DNA of 64,000 nucleotides from Marinobacter daqiaonensis (lineage in GTDB: Bacteria > Pseudomonadota > Gammaproteobacteria > Pseudomonadales > Oleiphilaceae). The position numbers were made by a program, and so were the translations under genes. The stretch is taken from assembly GCF_900115285.1 (NCBI RefSeq), contig NZ_FOYW01000001.1, forward strand, positions 348,376 to 412,375. The letters run 5' to 3'. Shown here piece by piece: positions 1-8,196 of the stretch; within the stretch, counting starts at the first letter, position 1; the number at the start of each line of letters is the position of its first letter. A model generated the notes under the pieces. It saw nothing but the letters and a program-made list of their open reading frames with translations. It was not told the DNA's origin and searched no databases.

Positions 1-120
1 ACTCAGGAACGAAGTCCGTGTGGATAGAAACGTGGCCTCCGGGGCAGACTGAGTGCGACGGCCGGGGCCTTACTGGCCACCTTTGTCGAAAGGGTCGCCT
101 GCCGGTACTACACTTCGAGC

Positions 121-1248
121 ATGAGTGAAACGGTAACCCTGTTCCTGTGCGGAGACGTGATGACCGGTCGCGGTATCGACCAGGCCATGCCACATCCTTC
201 GTCACCGGAGCTTTACGAATCCTATGTGCAGGACGCCCGTGACTACATCGCGCTGGCGGAACGTTCCGGCGGCGCCATTGAGCGACCTCTGGGGTTTGCC
301 GATATCTGGGGTGATGCCCTGGACGAACTGGCCAGGTTTGACCCTGAGGTCCGTCTGATCAACCTGGAAACCAGCATTACCCGGAACGCCGAGCCCTGGC
401 CCGGCAAAGGCATCCACTACCGCATGAGCCCGGACAATGCCGAATGCCTGAAAGTCGCTGGCATCAATGCCTGCTGCCTGGCCAATAATCATGTTCTGGA
501 CTGGCAGCGGGAAGGCCTTCTGGAAACCCTGGATGTCCTCGACCGGCTATCGATCCCCCACGCTGGCGCGGGTGGGAACGCCAGGCGCGCCAGAGAGCCG
601 GTCAGTCTGGGCCTGCCGGCTGGCGGTCGTGTCCGGATATGGAGCGTCGGTCTTTCCGACAGCGGTATTCCGGAAAACTGGCAGGCCGGTGACGAAACAC
701 CTGGTGTCTTTATGCTGCCATCCACGTCTCATGAAGACACCAACCCCCTGATCCGCGAAATCACCAGGCAGCGGCGACCAGGCGACCTGGCCGTGGTTTC
801 CATCCACTGGGGGAGCAACTGGGGGTATGACATTCCCGATGGCCATCGGAATCTGGCCCGGCAGCTGATCGATGCCGGCGCGGATGTCATTCACGGCCAT
901 TCATCCCACCATCCCCGGGGAATGGAACTTTATCGGGATCGGCCCATTTTTTATGGCTGTGGCGATTTTATCAATGATTACGAGGGCATTGGTGGTCACG
1001 GCACTTACCGGCCCGAACTGGGCCTGATGATTTTCTGCCGGATGAGCCGACAGACCGGTCGCCTGGAGGGGCTGTGGCTGACCCCCCTTCGCCGTAAGCA
1101 TCTTTCGCTGTACCGGGCCTCTGATGAGGAAAGGCGCTGGATGCGCCACACACTCAACCGGGAGCGGCATCCGGACATGCCGGCGTTCCAGCTTGCCGGT
1201 GAAAACCGGCTGGAGTTGTCCCCCGGCACTATTCCGGGTAACCGGTGA
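121..1248 (+). CDS. CapA family protein (PGA_cap metallophosphatase-like)
   Basis: A 375-residue protein of the CapA/PgsA family, whose poly-gamma-glutamate capsule members have a calcineurin-like phosphoesterase fold. Visible family motifs are FLCGDVMTGRG at residues 8-18, NLETSIT near residue 82, ANNHVLDW near 122, SIHWGSNWGY near 228 and DVIHGHSSHHPRG near 255, which supply the usual Asp/His/Asn metal ligands. There is no signal peptide or membrane anchor, unlike membrane-anchored CapA, and no capB/capC neighbours, so a capsule role is doubtful. The gene converges on the kinase gene and their 3' ends overlap by 20 bp. Family assignment is firm; substrate unknown. Confidence 0.85.
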   Translation: MSETVTLFLCGDVMTGRGIDQAMPHPSSPELYESYVQDARDYIALAERSGGAIERPLGFADIWGDALDELARFDPEVRLINLETSITRNAEPWPGKGIHYRMSPDNAECLKVAGINACCLANNHVLDWQREGLLETLDVLDRLSIPHAGAGGNARRAREPVSLGLPAGGRVRIWSVGLSDSGIPENWQAGDETPGVFMLPSTSHEDTNPLIREITRQRRPGDLAVVSIHWGSNWGYDIPDGHRNLARQLIDAGADVIHGHSSHHPRGMELYRDRPIFYGCGDFINDYEGIGGHGTYRPELGLMIFCRMSRQTGRLEGLWLTPLRRKHLSLYRASDEERRWMRHTLNRERHPDMPAFQLAGENRLELSPGTIPGNR

Positions 1249-2785
1249 TACGGCGGATATCGCGATAGAGCGGGTCGAGGCGACCATACATTTTCCGGTA
1301 GACCTTGCTGTACAGCTGCTCATAGAGCTTCCGCGCCTGTTCGTCCGGCTGGAATACCTCTGTTGTCGGGGTCATGGCCCGGGCGGCGGCCGGCACGTCC
1401 GGATGCAGGCCCAGTCCCGCTGCGGCCACAATGGCGGCTCCGAGACCAGACGCTTCTGTTGTGGCTGGGCGCTCCGCCGGCATACCGAAAATGTCGGCGG
1501 TCAGTTGCATGGCCGCGTCGCTCCGGGAACCACCACCTGCCACCCGCAGAATCCGGACGGGCACACCACTGCGTTTCTGGATCCGCTCCATGCCTTCTCT
1601 CAACGCATAGGCGAGTCCCTCGAGGATGGCGCGGTAGATATGGGCCCGGGTATGGACGTCGCCAAATCCGATCATGGCTCCCTTGGCATCAGGCCCGGGA
1701 TGGCGTACCCCTGGTGACCAGTAGGGCTGCAGCATCAGTCCCATGGAGCCCGGCGGCACGGCCCTTACCAGTTCCTCGAACAGAACTTCAGGCTCGATAC
1801 CCCGCTCCCGGGCGATGGACTGCTCCCTCTGACCGAATTCCCGTTTGAACCAGCTGACCATCCAGTAGCCGCGATAGATCATTACCTCGGTGGAGTAGTG
1901 GCCGGGCAGGGCGGACGGGTAGGGAGGCATCAGCCGCACCGGCTCCACATAACGGGGGTTGGTGACGTTGACGGTCGCGGTGGTGCCATAGCTCAGGCAG
2001 GCGATTTCCGGGCCGGTACCGCCGCTGCCAAGGACCTCACAGGCCTTGTCGGAGGCCGACGCGATCACCGGGAGTCCGGCTGGAAGTCCCAGGTGTTCGC
2101 CGGCTTCCCGGGTCAGATGGCCCAGGGTGTCGGCGGGTTGTGCGAGCTCCGGCAACTGGGTGGATTTAACCGGCATCAGTTTCCATTTGAAATCCCGGGA
2201 TGCTGCCCACTGGTGGCGGCGAAAATCAAACGGCAGGTAGCCCACCTGGCTTCCCGTTGAATCCCGGTACTCGCCGGTCAGGCGGTAGTTCAGGTACCCG
2301 GAAAGCAGCAGGTACCGGCGGGTACGCTGCCAGATGTCCGGCTGGTAATCGGCTATCCAGTTGGCTTCGGCGTTGCGGCGGAACTGATCAATGGTGTTCT
2401 CAAGCCGGAGGCCCCGGAACACCCAGCCCCAGGGGCCGGGGACAGGTCCGTGGACAGCGGCCTGGCGCTGGTCAAGCCAGAGAATCGCCGGCCGCAGTGG
2501 CTGGCCGTCCTCGCCGAGATTCACCACGGTACCCCGCTGACAGGTGATGGTCACTCCCATCACCTGTTCAGGCCGGGCCGCTGTTGTGGTCCACAGGTCA
2601 TCGCAGGCCAGCCCGAGCTGGCGCCAGAAATAGTCCGGGTCCTGCTCCGCCCAGCCCGGCTCGGGGGAAACGTAAGGCTCGATCTCCCGCCGGCCCCGGC
2701 CCACCAGAGTGCCCCCGGCATCGAACAGCAGTGCGCGAACGCTCTGGGTGCCCTGGTCAATGGCCAGGATCAGCGGCGTGCTCAT
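1229..2785 (-). CDS. FGGY-family carbohydrate (glycerol-type) kinase
   Basis: A 518-residue FGGY sugar kinase. The N-terminal phosphate-binding motif AIDQGTQSVRALLFD is at residues 9-23 and the C-terminal motif RILRVAGGGSRSDAAMQL is near residue 415; WLDQRQ and the ATP-site GTTATVNV are also visible. Such kinases phosphorylate glycerol, ribulose, xylulose or similar polyols in the cytoplasm. It is the last gene of a minus-strand operon, and its start overlaps the stop of the GlpD-like gene by 4 bp. Pairing with a glycerol-3-phosphate-dehydrogenase-like enzyme suggests glycerol or a glycerol-like triol as substrate, but sequence alone does not fix it. Confidence 0.88.
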   Translation of the reverse strand: MSTPLILAIDQGTQSVRALLFDAGGTLVGRGRREIEPYVSPEPGWAEQDPDYFWRQLGLACDDLWTTTAARPEQVMGVTITCQRGTVVNLGEDGQPLRPAILWLDQRQAAVHGPVPGPWGWVFRGLRLENTIDQFRRNAEANWIADYQPDIWQRTRRYLLLSGYLNYRLTGEYRDSTGSQVGYLPFDFRRHQWAASRDFKWKLMPVKSTQLPELAQPADTLGHLTREAGEHLGLPAGLPVIASASDKACEVLGSGGTGPEIACLSYGTTATVNVTNPRYVEPVRLMPPYPSALPGHYSTEVMIYRGYWMVSWFKREFGQREQSIARERGIEPEVLFEELVRAVPPGSMGLMLQPYWSPGVRHPGPDAKGAMIGFGDVHTRAHIYRAILEGLAYALREGMERIQKRSGVPVRILRVAGGGSRSDAAMQLTADIFGMPAERPATTEASGLGAAIVAAAGLGLHPDVPAAARAMTPTTEVFQPDEQARKLYEQLYSKVYRKMYGRLDPLYRDIRRITGYPE

Positions 2786-4359
2786 GGTTCCGGAGACTCT
2801 TCAGGCAGGAAACAGGCTGTTCGCCACAGGGTCAGATAGCGTTGCTCTTCCGCGGCCCAGTGGTCATCGTCCCAGCCAAGATCGGGCTGAAGCCGCTGTT
2901 TCAGTTCCGCCAGCAGGTCCACCCCGCCCCCGGGCAGGATCAGGCCAAGACGGGTGCGGCGAAGCAGCAGATCGTCAAGGTGAATAACGCTCTCATGGCT
3001 CGCTGCCCAGTGCAGCTCGGCCCAGAGATATTCCGTTGTCGGGACTTCGGCCAGCGGACCCGCTTCAAGCAGCCGGGGCAGGTGGCGTCCGAACTGGCCC
3101 TGCAGACGGCGCCAGGTGAGATGACGGATTGTCTCCGGTCGCGGCAGACCATCGGCCGGGGGAAACACAGGCTCGCTCTCATCTGCCAGGGCCAGAGTGT
3201 TCAGATAGGGGGTTCCGGTCAGCAGGATCTCCCTGGCAATCAGTCGAAAGGTGGTCAGCTTGCCACCGGCCACGGAAATCAGGCCGTCGTCATCCCAGAT
3301 CACATGTTCACGATTCTCTTTAGAGGGTGACAGGTCTGACGACGTGTCCTGGCTGCTGACCACGGGTCTGACGCCCGACCAGGTCGAGATAATGTCGCCC
3401 CGATCCAGTGAGCAACCGGGGTAAGCGCTGTTGGCTGCCTCGAACAGGTACCCCACCTCCTCCGAGGTTATGGCAGGCTCCAGGTCCAGATCGCGCCGAT
3501 GGTCGAGATCGGTGGTGCCTACCACGGTTCGCCCGAGCCACGGGTAGATGAACACCGGGCGTTTGTCACGGGGGTGGGGAATGGTCAGTGCCACCGAGAC
3601 CGGCAGTCTGTGAAAGGGGAGCACCAGGTGGCTACCCCGAAGCGGTCGGATGTGTTCCTTCCGGTCCTTTACCGGCCAAAGTCGATCGGCCCAGGCTCCC
3701 GTGGCGTTCACCACCAGTGTTGCATCAACGGTACGGCGGGCTGACTGGCCAGGTCCCCTGTCTTCAAGGGTGACGGACCAGTGCCTGTCCCCGGGTTTAC
3801 TCACTTCCGTGGCCGCCACGTAGTTCAAAGTGGTGGCGCCACGGCTGCGGGCTTCATCGAGGATCCGCATCACCAGGCGGGCGTCTTCCGTTACCGCATC
3901 GGTGAAACCGGTGGCCCCCAGCAGATCCCTGTGACTCAGCCCCGGTAGCCATTGCAGCATTTCGGTCTGTTGAATCCGGTGCCGGTAACGCTCGCCGGCA
4001 AAGAAGTCATACACGGCCAGCACCAGTCCGAACAGCCTGGGTCCTGGAAACCGTTTACGATAATGGGGCATCACATATCGCATCCGCTCGACCAGTCCCG
4101 GTGCCTCGTCGAGCATCCGCTGGCGTTCACGGACCGCGTCCCGGGTCAGGCCGATGTGGCCGCCGGCAAGATAGCGCAACCCGCCATGTACCATCTTGGA
4201 TGACCTGGAGGAGGTGCCCCATGCGTAATCCTTCTGCTCCACCAGCAGTGTTCTGAGGCCGGCTGCCGCCGCTTCACGGGCGACGCCGGCACCGGTAATA
4301 CCGCCGCCAATCACGATGATGTCAAAATCGGGGTTCAGGTCAGTGAGTTTCCGGCTCAT
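2782..4359 (-). CDS. GlpD-like FAD-dependent glycerol-3-phosphate dehydrogenase
   Basis: About 525 residues. The N-terminal Rossmann motif is IIVIGGGITGAGVAREAA, followed by the GlpD signature WGTSSRSSKMVHGGLRYLA and later VVNATGAWAD, GTTDLDH and SVAGGKLTTFR. GlpD oxidises sn-glycerol-3-phosphate to DHAP and passes electrons to quinone at the inner membrane. The start at MSRK is chosen because a run of Gs (AGGGGGG) lies just upstream; an in-frame start 11 codons earlier is possible. It overlaps the end of the upstream oxidase gene by 20 bp and the downstream kinase by 4 bp, so the three are one operon. It may be a second GlpD paralogue specialised for this pathway rather than the catabolic one. 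Confidence 0.87.
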   Translation of the reverse strand: MSRKLTDLNPDFDIIVIGGGITGAGVAREAAAAGLRTLLVEQKDYAWGTSSRSSKMVHGGLRYLAGGHIGLTRDAVRERQRMLDEAPGLVERMRYVMPHYRKRFPGPRLFGLVLAVYDFFAGERYRHRIQQTEMLQWLPGLSHRDLLGATGFTDAVTEDARLVMRILDEARSRGATTLNYVAATEVSKPGDRHWSVTLEDRGPGQSARRTVDATLVVNATGAWADRLWPVKDRKEHIRPLRGSHLVLPFHRLPVSVALTIPHPRDKRPVFIYPWLGRTVVGTTDLDHRRDLDLEPAITSEEVGYLFEAANSAYPGCSLDRGDIISTWSGVRPVVSSQDTSSDLSPSKENREHVIWDDDGLISVAGGKLTTFRLIAREILLTGTPYLNTLALADESEPVFPPADGLPRPETIRHLTWRRLQGQFGRHLPRLLEAGPLAEVPTTEYLWAELHWAASHESVIHLDDLLLRRTRLGLILPGGGVDLLAELKQRLQPDLGWDDDHWAAEEQRYLTLWRTACFLPEESPEP

Positions 4360-5989
4360 GGTGGCCCCCCTTTTTACTGCCCCATCCTCCATCAGTCTTT
4401 CTCAGGAGCGTGCCTTCGTTGAGGATACCTGTCGGGTCGAAGGTGGCGACGAGGCTCCTGAGAGCCGTCATTCCCAGGGTGCCTTTCTCGACGTGAAGCC
4501 ATTGGGCGTGGTCCTTGCCCACTCCGTGCTGGTGGGAGATCGTGCCCCGGTTCTCCACGATGAGCGCAGAGGTGGTGTGTTTGAGTCTTTCCCACCGTAC
4601 CAGCGTGCTTTCGTAGTTCTCGGCGACCGGAAAAACGTAGGTCGTGTAGATGGAGCTGCCCTGGGGATAGACATGGGAAAGGTGGCTGAACACATGGACC
4701 GGTTGCCGTTCGTCCGCCAGACCCTCATGAAGATTGTCTTCTATCCGGGTCATCAGGCTGTCGACGTTATCCCAGTCCGTAGCGGTTTCCAGGGTATCCA
4801 CGGCGTAACCCCGCTGCCACAGGGATTCCCTCAGGTACGGCATGGCAAAGCGCTTCTCCGCCCATTTCTGGCCCATGCCGGTGCCCATGTAAACCGCCCG
4901 GAAGCGTTTGCCGAACCGGCGGGCCTCCTTCAGGGCATGACGGCACTGACGTTTGCTGCCGGTGACCCCGAACGTCATCAGGCATTTACCGTCACCCGCT
5001 CCGCGTCTGGCGAGATAGGCCTCCAGCAGCCGGATTTTGGTGGGATGGCCGGCCAGGGCCAGTTGCGTCCGGGTTTCTTCCCCGTTGCTGACGCGCAGCA
5101 TGGACAGGGGGATTTTCGCCTGCACCATGCGGCGGGCCGCCTCACGGGCGAGTTGCCAGTCGTGGAAAAACATCACATGGAAGGATTCCCGTTCAGGCAG
5201 GGGCGTCACCCTTACTTTCGCTTCCGTTATGATACCCAGGCGCCCCTCCGAGCCCAGTACCATCTCCCGCAGATCCGGACTGGCGGAAGAGGCGGGCAGG
5301 GTGGGTACGGTCAGGGTGCCCTGGAGTGTTTCCATGGTGCCACCGGCAAACAACTGTTCGATGCGCCCATAGCGCAGTGACTGCTGGCCGCTGGAACGGG
5401 TGGCGATCCAGCCGCCGAGGGTGGACAGCTCGAACGACTGGGGGAAATGGCCCAGTGTGTAGCCCCGCGCCCGCAGTTGTGATTCCACCAGCGGACCGGG
5501 CGTACCTGCTCCGAAAGTGGCGATCTGGCTTTCGCTGTCCAGGTCCAGCAGTCGGTCCATGCGGGCCAGGCTGATGGTCAGCACGGGCCTTTCGCCGGCA
5601 AGGGGGTTGATATGGCCCGCAACACTGGTGCCGCCGCCGTAGGGAATAACGATGAAGCCATGTTCGGCTGCCAGTTCCAGCAACTCCCTGACCTGTTCGC
5701 CCCGCTCGGGCCGGGCCACGCCATCGGGGAAAACCCCGAACTGCCCGCTACGCATGGCAAGCCAGTCCGGAAGGCTCTGTCCGCGGGCGTGCCGTACCCG
5801 GATGTCGGCTTCCTTGCGGATCAGGGGATGGTCAGGGAGCCGCGAAGCCGGAACCTGCCGGATGACCCGTTCAAGGGCAGCGTCCGCGAGCGGTTGGGCG
5901 ATGCCGATGCGGTCCTCCAGGAAGCCGAGGCCCGAGGCCGGGAGTTCGGGCTGGATACTGTCGTCGCCCCAGCCGTTCCATCTACGCAT
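4340..5989 (-). CDS. FAD-binding oxidase, alkyl-DHAP synthase-like
   Basis: A 549-residue flavoprotein of the FAD_binding_4/FAD-oxidase C family. PYGGGTSVAGHI is the FAD-pyrophosphate loop (residues ~118-130). GHFPQSFELSTLGGWIATRSSGQQS and MVLGSEGRLGIIT are typical of the AGPS branch, and SHQHGVGKDHAQWL near the C terminus corresponds to the HHHGVG motif of alkyldihydroxyacetonephosphate synthase. AGPS exchanges the acyl group of acyl-DHAP for a fatty alcohol. No DHAP acyltransferase or fatty-acyl-CoA reductase is in the window, so an ether-lipid role is only a hypothesis; many bacterial homologues are simply D-lactate/glycolate-type oxidases. First gene of the three-gene operon. Confidence 0.82.
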   Translation of the reverse strand: MRRWNGWGDDSIQPELPASGLGFLEDRIGIAQPLADAALERVIRQVPASRLPDHPLIRKEADIRVRHARGQSLPDWLAMRSGQFGVFPDGVARPERGEQVRELLELAAEHGFIVIPYGGGTSVAGHINPLAGERPVLTISLARMDRLLDLDSESQIATFGAGTPGPLVESQLRARGYTLGHFPQSFELSTLGGWIATRSSGQQSLRYGRIEQLFAGGTMETLQGTLTVPTLPASSASPDLREMVLGSEGRLGIITEAKVRVTPLPERESFHVMFFHDWQLAREAARRMVQAKIPLSMLRVSNGEETRTQLALAGHPTKIRLLEAYLARRGAGDGKCLMTFGVTGSKRQCRHALKEARRFGKRFRAVYMGTGMGQKWAEKRFAMPYLRESLWQRGYAVDTLETATDWDNVDSLMTRIEDNLHEGLADERQPVHVFSHLSHVYPQGSSIYTTYVFPVAENYESTLVRWERLKHTTSALIVENRGTISHQHGVGKDHAQWLHVEKGTLGMTALRSLVATFDPTGILNEGTLLRKTDGGWGSKKGGHHEPETH

Positions 5990-6333
5990 TGTTTTTCTCT
6001 TTTTTGGTTTTGTCTATATCACCGTGCCAGAGGATCCGGTTCGGTATAACTTTCCCGGACACGCCCCGCAAGTACGTCCATGTAGGGCTCGACGAGCGCC
6101 TTCCCTGGCGCTCGACGGTCCGGGGAAATCATCCCCAACCGGCTCCCTCAAGGTTAACAGGTGTCTGAAACCAAGTTGATCTTCTCAGTAAAAGAACACT
6201 GAAGAAAGTCCTTGGCTCCCGGTTCCCCGGCTCCCCGGTTCTCCGTATCAGGCTCTGCCTGAATACAGGCTGTTGCAACCTGCTACAATCGTGGTAATCT
6301 GTATCAAATCGTCGGGAATTCCCTGGAGGAGTT
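5990..6333. other. intergenic region upstream of oxidase operon and toxin-antitoxin pair
   Basis: A 344-bp gap between divergent units. It must hold the promoters for the oxidase operon on the minus strand and the toxin-antitoxin pair on the plus strand. The only structure I see is the palindromic element listed separately. GGAGG (6325-6332 area) is the ribosome binding site of the antitoxin gene. Confidence 0.6.
6071..6140. repeat. palindromic intergenic element (candidate dispersed repeat)
   Basis: Two consecutive hairpins. The arms GACGAGCGCC (6091-6100) and GGCGCTCGAC (6107-6116) pair with one mismatch around a 6-nt loop. GGGGA (6122-6126) and TCCCC (6132-6136) form a second small stem, and CCGG ends flank it. 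The layout, a leader CGTCCATGTAGGGCTCG before the stem and a trailing hairpin, resembles chromosomal REP-like palindromes I know from marine gammaproteobacteria. Only one copy was seen in this window, so its repeat status is inference. Confidence 0.45.
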
Positions 6334-6747
6334 ATGACCACACCGGTGCGGCTTGAAGATACCCTGGTTCGCCATGCGGCAGCCGAGGCTCAGGTTCAGC
6401 GGCGTTCGACGCCGAAGCAGATCGAGTTCTGGGCCGAGATTGGCCGGGCCATTGCCGGGGAAGTGAGTGCCGAAGACCTGATTGCGATCAGTCAGGGTAT
6501 TCGCCGGGTCAAGGTGGAGCCGGTCCTGCCGGAGCCGGTGACCAGTGACGATATCTGGGCCGAGGTTGAGGCGGATCGTGACTCCGGTGGACTGTCCCGT
6601 CACATTGCCCGGGACAGGATTGTGTACCAGGCGTCGGAGCGTCGGCCCGGATACCTGGAGGCGATCTATCCCGATGGCCAGAGAATCATCGGCCAGTTCC
6701 GTGATGGCCGTTTCGAGCCCCTGAGCGGGCAGGGTCATGCAGCCTGA
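6334..6747 (+). CDS. ParD-like antitoxin
   Basis: A 137-residue protein. Its first ~45 residues (SVRLEDTLVRHAA-type opening, RRSTPKQIEFWAEIGR) match the ParD_like antitoxin family (PF11903), which has a ribbon-helix-helix-like N terminus for DNA binding. The C-terminal half (IYPDGQRIIGQFRDGRFEPL) is probably the toxin-neutralising part. GGAGG lies 7 nt before the ATG. The downstream zeta-like kinase gene starts inside this gene (11-bp overlap), as expected for co-translated toxin-antitoxin genes. The antitoxin probably represses its own promoter. Confidence 0.78.
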   Translation: MTTPVRLEDTLVRHAAAEAQVQRRSTPKQIEFWAEIGRAIAGEVSAEDLIAISQGIRRVKVEPVLPEPVTSDDIWAEVEADRDSGGLSRHIARDRIVYQASERRPGYLEAIYPDGQRIIGQFRDGRFEPLSGQGHAA

Positions 6748-7306
6748 GCTATGGCTTCTTGTCGGAGGCAATGGCTCTGGTAAAACAACGTTCTACGAGC
6801 GTTTCTTAAAGCCAAAAAACATCCCTCTGATCAATGCGGACAACATAGCAAGGACGCTCTGGCCCGCCGAGCCGGAAAACCACAGCTACGAGGCGGCCCT
6901 GGTTGCCGAGAAGGAACGGTTTCGCCTGTTGGAGGAGGGTCGGACCTTCTGTTTCGAGACGGTCTATTCCCATCCCTCCAAGCTGGATTTTATCGCCAGG
7001 GCCAAGGCAGTGGGTTTTAGGATCCATATCTTCTATTTTCACCTGGGAGACACCAGCCTGCACAATGCCCGCGTCCATTCACGGGTCAAAGCCGGTGGTC
7101 ACAACGTCCCCGAGGAAAAGGTCAAAAGCCGTGTCCCCAGAACTTTCGCAAACGTAAAGGATTCCGTGGGCCTGGCGGATGAACTTCATCTGGTGGACAA
7201 CTCAAGCGCAACGCGTCCCTACGTCCGTATTGCGAGCTGGAAGGACGGTGCCTGGGAGGCGTTTGCCGACAAGGTGCCTGAATGGGCATCCCGGGTCATG
7301 GACTGA
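6737..7306 (+). CDS. zeta-toxin-like P-loop kinase
   Basis: A 189-residue protein with a P-loop, VGGNGSGKTTFYERF (residues 7-21), then LINADNIARTLWP, which resembles the substrate-binding Asp region of zeta toxins. An FCFETVYSHPSKLDF stretch matches the zeta/UNAG-kinase fold. Zeta toxins phosphorylate UDP-N-acetylglucosamine and block wall synthesis; the substrate here is unproven. It overlaps the ParD-like gene by 11 bp, which makes it the toxin of a ParD-like/zeta pair instead of the classical epsilon/zeta arrangement. A role as an ordinary small-molecule kinase is possible but less likely given the partner. Confidence 0.78.
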   Translation: MQPELWLLVGGNGSGKTTFYERFLKPKNIPLINADNIARTLWPAEPENHSYEAALVAEKERFRLLEEGRTFCFETVYSHPSKLDFIARAKAVGFRIHIFYFHLGDTSLHNARVHSRVKAGGHNVPEEKVKSRVPRTFANVKDSVGLADELHLVDNSSATRPYVRIASWKDGAWEAFADKVPEWASRVMD

Positions 7307-7334
7307 GCCAGAAACTCAATGGCCGGCAGCAAGG

Positions 7335-7556
7335 TCAGAATAGTCTCCGGAAAGGAATCCAGCCCGCCTTGTTGAGGGATCCCACCAACTCGCCGGCCCG
7401 TTTGTCAGCCATGGGTGGGAGATTTCCCGGAAATGGGCCCGCCAGTTCCTGCCTGCGTTCTTCGAGTTGTTTGCCCAGTTCCTCAACAGAGTGATCGGAT
7501 CTTTCTGACGGGCCATAATGGTCCTCCTTGGTGGCGACGTTTACCCGTTTCACCAT
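7335..7556 (-). CDS. small hypothetical protein
   Basis: A 73-residue charged protein (start MVKRVNVATKEDHYG chosen; nine codons further upstream are in frame). EELGKQLEERRQELAG suggests a helical, possibly coiled-coil middle; there are no cysteines or membrane segments. It converges with the zeta-toxin gene. I do not recognise the family. The composition looks like a protein, but another minus-strand frame covers much of the same DNA, so the call is tentative. Confidence 0.4.
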   Translation of the reverse strand: MVKRVNVATKEDHYGPSERSDHSVEELGKQLEERRQELAGPFPGNLPPMADKRAGELVGSLNKAGWIPFRRLF

Positions 7557-8196
7557 GGTGTTGTCCTTCAACTCAGGCATCATCAGGGTTGTTTATTAAG
7601 CAAGATTTAATCCGAAGTATTTATAATTATATGTCGTTAAAAATGACAAGCAGAACTCACTTTTCCCTGTGTCAAAACATTTACCCTTCTGGAGGGGATC
7701 CTTCCAAAAAATAATACAAAATTAAAAAATATAGTTTCATGGAGTGTTATTCTTAAAGTGTGATTGCAATCACAGATAATTGAAACATGTGATATTGGTG
7801 CTTCAATGAGTAGGCAGGTGCTGAATCTGTCGATACCAGGGGGTACGGGGCTGACACGTTAATGGGTCGCTCTTTAAAACAACAGGTTACTAAAATGGCG
7901 GTTTTTATCTGAAAATGCCGAAGCACCTGCGAGAGGATCGGAGCACTATTTTGCGTAGTGTAAAAATCCACATCAAAATTTTATGTAAATTCAATATGTA
8001 TATAGTGAGTCATAATCGTTCTAGCTGCAGCATTTTCTTATGCACGGAATCTAGGTGAATAATGCATCGAAGGCAGTTCCAATCGATAAAGTGACATTGC
8101 CTTTTGGACACGATCAGGGTCTTTGCCTCGGGTTTCATTTCGAGGCTGTCCAGGCTGGCGGAATGTCTGGGTAGAAATCAACAAAGGAGAAGGGCA
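7557..8196. other. AT-rich regulatory gap
   Basis: About 640 bp without a credible gene and markedly richer in A/T than its surroundings. Open frames here (for example 7753-7971 on the minus strand) do not resemble proteins. It contains the CRP-type palindrome at 7759-7774. AAAGGAG 8 nt before position 8197 is the ribosome binding site of the sigma-54 activator gene. A long leader upstream of a regulator suggests complex transcriptional control or an unrecognised small RNA. Confidence 0.55.
7759..7774. promoter_or_regulatory. perfect CRP-type palindrome
   Basis: TGTGATTGCAATCACA is a perfect 16-bp inverted repeat. It matches the CRP/Vfr consensus TGTGA-N6-TCACA exactly and also carries the GTGAT-N4-ATCAC core close to FNR/Anr sites. 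It sits about 430 bp upstream of the sigma-54 activator and Crp/Fnr regulator genes. A cognate protein could be the window's own Crp/Fnr regulator at 9303-10058 or a genomic Vfr. Confidence 0.65.

Noticed and set aside
7753-7971. 72-codon frame in the AT-rich gap
   Set aside because: No ribosome binding site, overlaps the CRP palindrome, and shows no family likeness.
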